From an uncultured Collinsella sp. (GTDB taxonomy: Bacteria; Actinomycetota; Coriobacteriia; Coriobacteriales; Coriobacteriaceae), in assembly GCA_900751665.1 (NCBI GenBank), contig CAADSV010000008.1:1-8747 (forward strand): 8,747 nucleotides of DNA, given 5' to 3'. Made by a program: the position numbers and the translations under genes. Shown piece after piece: positions 7,234-8,747 of this stretch (the stretch's first letter is position 1; every line of letters starts with the position of its first letter). The notes under the pieces were generated by a model. It was not told where the DNA came from and ran no database searches. It saw nothing but the letters and a program-made list of their open reading frames with translations.

Positions 7234-8028
7234 ATGTTTAAACTGATTGCATCCGATATGGACGGCACACTGCTTGACGAAAACGGCCAGGTGCCTCCCG
7301 AGACCTACGAACTGATTCTGGCGCTACACGAGCATGGTGTGCATTTCGCTGCATCGTCAGGTCGTCGCTACGATCGCCTGTGCGAGTTCTTTGCGCCCGT
7401 TCGCGACAAGATGGACTTTGTCGCCGCTAACGGCGCCCAGGTCTACGCCGACGGTAAGATGGTAGACCGTGAGGTGTATTCCCACCTGGCGATTCGAAGG
7501 CTCGCCCAAGCCGTCAGGACGTTTCCCAATCTGCATCTTGCGCTCTTTGACCGAACCAAGTCCTTCCTGCTCGATGACGAGTGCAAGTTCGTGCGTGAGG
7601 TCGATAAGGACCTTCCCAATGCCGAGCGCATTTGGGAGCTGCCCGATCCCAGCGTAAATATCATCAAAGCGAGTGTCTTTTGCGACGACAGTGCGGTTAT
7701 GGACAGCGCGTACGTGCTACAGCGCGAACTTGGTCAGCTCTTTACTTTTGCGCCTTCGGGCAACGCGTGGATCGATGCCATGCAGCCTGGTGTGTCGAAG
7801 GCCTCGGGTATCGCGCAGCTCGCGGAGCATTACGGCATTGGTCGCGACGAGGTCATGGCGTTTGGCGACTCGATGAACGACTACGAGATCATTCGCTTTG
7901 TCGGCACGGGCTGCGCGATGGAAAACGCGCGCCCCGCGCTCAAGGCGGTGGCCGATCGTGTGGTGGGTTGTAACCGCGACCACGCCGTCCAGCAGGAGCT
8001 CCGTCGCGTGCTGGAGAGTCTCTCCTAA
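7234..8028 (+). CDS. Cof-type HAD-superfamily (IIB) hydrolase
   Basis: 264 residues, typical for Cof/YidA-like phosphatases, which are cytosolic Mg-dependent enzymes acting on sugar phosphates, flavin or other small phosphates. The four HAD motifs are intact: DMDGT at 8-12 (nucleophile D8, acid D10), SSGR at 41-44 (S41), K189 in SKASG, and GDSMND at 211-216 (D212, D216). The segment between motifs II and III, about 80-185, is the C2-type cap that chooses the substrate; it cannot be read for specificity. The start at 7234 follows AAGGGAG, which is buried in a leader hairpin. The gene stands alone, bracketed by GGGGACGTTC repeats, and its neighbours give no hint of substrate. Codon use is less strictly C/G-ending than in tyrS. 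The family is sure; the substrate is unknown. Confidence 0.93.
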   Translation: MFKLIASDMDGTLLDENGQVPPETYELILALHEHGVHFAASSGRRYDRLCEFFAPVRDKMDFVAANGAQVYADGKMVDREVYSHLAIRRLAQAVRTFPNLHLALFDRTKSFLLDDECKFVREVDKDLPNAERIWELPDPSVNIIKASVFCDDSAVMDSAYVLQRELGQLFTFAPSGNAWIDAMQPGVSKASGIAQLAEHYGIGRDEVMAFGDSMNDYEIIRFVGTGCAMENARPALKAVADRVVGCNRDHAVQQELRRVLESLS

Positions 8029-8037
8029 TCCGGCAGA

Positions 8038-8053
8038 TGGGGACGTTCCTTTT
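8038..8053 (+). repeat. Third GGGGACGTTC repeat copy
   Basis: TGGGGACGTTCCTTTT begins ten bases after the HAD stop. It shares GGGGACGTTC with 7033-7042, and the second upstream copy (7060-7069) differs by one base. All three copies are in the same orientation. Confidence 0.65.
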
Positions 8054-8080
8054 AATATGAGCAGGACATTGTCAAGAGGC

Positions 8081-8118
8081 AAAATCGGGCCTGGCCCCAA
8101 CGATATGGGGTCAGGCCC
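8081..8118 (-). terminator. Strong hairpin, likely terminator for leftward transcripts
   Basis: GGGCCTGGCCCCA (8087-8099) pairs with TGGGGTCAGGCCC (8106-8118): 13 pairs including one G-U, with a 6-base loop. On the plus strand no T tract follows, but on the minus strand the hairpin is followed by GATTTT (AAAA at 8081-8084 on the plus strand). It therefore suits leftward termination, protecting the HAD gene from antisense reading out of the IS remnant, better than termination of the HAD gene itself. It may serve both directions weakly. Confidence 0.55.
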
Positions 8119-8372
8119 TCTCCCTATATCAGCCCGTCCGCGGCGACCTCGGCGTGTCTTACCGACGCTCGTCTTTGCAGTTTAATATCCGCCCGCGGCG
8201 ATCTCTCGCTGGGCAATCCGTTGCTACGGCTGAGGCTTCTACGTCGAACCGACAGTCTGTGCACGCGTGTGGCGCCCTGGGCGCTCGCAGAAAAGGGACC
8301 TGAGGTTCGCCTCAACGGCTTCGGATCGAACCGCTTCCGGGGTGACTGGCTTATGTGCGGGGGACCGCCCCC

Positions 8373-8711
8373 CTACGCCTCCTCGGCCATGAGGCCGACC
8401 GCCCATACCCAGCAGGCGAGCTCGCCCGGCGTGGGCCCCGCCGCGCTTGTTTTCTTCGCCCCGCGCGCGAGCAGCGCCTCCCGCCTCTCGACCAGCCTCC
8501 GCACGCCCTTGGCGGCATGCCTCCGGGCGCCCCGGTCCGGGGCCTGGCCCTTGGCGAGGTCCTTCGGCCGCCCCGAGCACGTCAGGTAGTGCCACGCGGC
8601 CTCGACCAGCGTCTTCCTCAGGTGCTTGTTGCCGGCCTTGGTGATCGCGCCCCTGCGGTCGCTCTCCCCGCTGGAGTGCTCGGAGGGCGTCAGGCCGACC
8701 CATGCGGAATG
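8373..8711 (-). pseudogene. IS110-family transposase, C-terminal fragment
   Basis: Read leftward from about 8708, the frame gives SAWVGLTPSEHSSGES, then RRGAITKAGNKHLRKTL and VEAAWHYL, ending in GLMAEEA and TAG (stop at 8373-8375). This is the C-terminal transposase domain (Transposase_20 type) of IS110/IS116/IS902 elements, including the HSSG stretch where the catalytic serine is expected. The N-terminal DEDD RuvC-like domain and the coiled coil are absent. In frame, only H precedes SAW before a TAA at 8712-8714, where the sequence turns AT-rich. About 112 of an expected ~400 residues remain, and no start or ribosome binding site is left, so it is inactive. A longer open frame over the same bases (8239-8733, minus) is a frame shadow. 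Confidence 0.88.
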
Positions 8712-8747
8712 TTAGCGTCAATCTATTTTTCACCAGTTTCGCTAAAC
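8711..8747. other. AT-rich foreign sequence joined to the broken IS110 gene
   Basis: Only 14 of these 37 bases are G or C, in sharp contrast to the GC-rich IS remnant. GTTAGCG (8711-8717) and CGCTAAAC (8740-8747) are inverted copies differing by one extra A. The abrupt change in the middle of a transposase domain suggests the end of another inserted element or a deletion junction. The rest lies beyond the window, so the element cannot be named. Confidence 0.45.

Larger units (their letters stand above)
8029..8372. other. Gene-free, hairpin-rich stretch between the HAD gene and the IS110 remnant
   Basis: No convincing gene is present; short ORFs here lack family features and ribosome binding sites. 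It contains a GGGGACGTTC repeat copy (8038-8053), a 13-bp hairpin (8087-8118), and a degenerate direct repeat, CCGCGGCGA then C or T then CTC, at 8138-8150 and 8193-8205. It also holds the near-palindrome GCGCCCTGGGCGC (8272-8284), a TGAGG-TTCG-CCTCA hairpin (8301-8314), and a G5/C5 hairpin (8359-8372) against the transposase stop. The right part is presumably the 3' non-coding end of the decayed IS110 element; its outer boundary cannot be fixed from one copy. Confidence 0.6.

Noticed and set aside
8013..8025. GGAGAG-T-CTCTCC palindrome at the end of the HAD gene as its terminator
   Set aside because: It is within the coding sequence, has a one-base loop and no following T tract.
8318..8338. 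tRNA T-arm-like GGTTCGATCC on the minus strand
   Set aside because: The flanks do not form a five-pair T stem, and no acceptor, D or anticodon arms can be drawn around it.
8239..8733. 164-residue minus-strand open frame with an ATG
   Set aside because: It is the wrong frame of the IS110 remnant: the recognisable GLTPSEHSSG and ITKAGNKHLRKTL motifs are in another frame, broken at 8711.

Overview
The window is GC-rich chromosomal DNA, dense in genes with ordinary bacterial Shine-Dalgarno sites. Codon choice, protein sequences and the short spacers look most like a gut actinobacterium of the class Coriobacteriia. Collinsella is my best guess, but this rests on overall resemblance and not on a search.

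Layout. (1) 1-1498, minus strand: the N-terminal ~499 residues of a class A penicillin-binding protein (glycosyltransferase plus transpeptidase), cut by the left window edge. It has no complete ORF because its stop lies outside. (2) A 162-bp divergent intergenic region. (3) 1661-3619, plus: a long U32-family protein of the RlhA/YdcP type, probably an Fe-S-dependent RNA hydroxylation enzyme. (4) 3716-4927, plus: tyrS, tyrosyl-tRNA synthetase, 96 bp downstream and probably co-oriented with a translation-related job. It is followed by a canonical terminator and then by a second, much longer hairpin with a T6 tract. (5) 5207-7027, plus: ade, adenine deaminase. (6) A 206-bp spacer with a tandem GGGGACGTTC-type repeat that overlaps the ade stop codon, a possible promoter, and a ~63-nt hairpin that contains the Shine-Dalgarno of the next gene. 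(7) 7234-8028, plus: a Cof-type HAD hydrolase. (8) 8029-8372: a gene-free, hairpin-rich stretch that opens with another GGGGACGTTC copy. (9) 8373-8711, minus: the C-terminal remnant of an IS110-family transposase. It is broken abruptly just upstream of its catalytic-serine motif, where AT-rich foreign sequence begins and runs to the window edge.

The left four-fifths is housekeeping: cell wall synthesis, RNA modification, translation and purine salvage. The right end is accessory, with small dispersed repeats and decayed mobile DNA. I do not see a clear new multi-gene system. The best leads are the leader hairpin that would sequester the HAD gene's ribosome binding site, the long palindrome after tyrS, the repeats bracketing the HAD gene, and the IS110 remnant with its structured flank.
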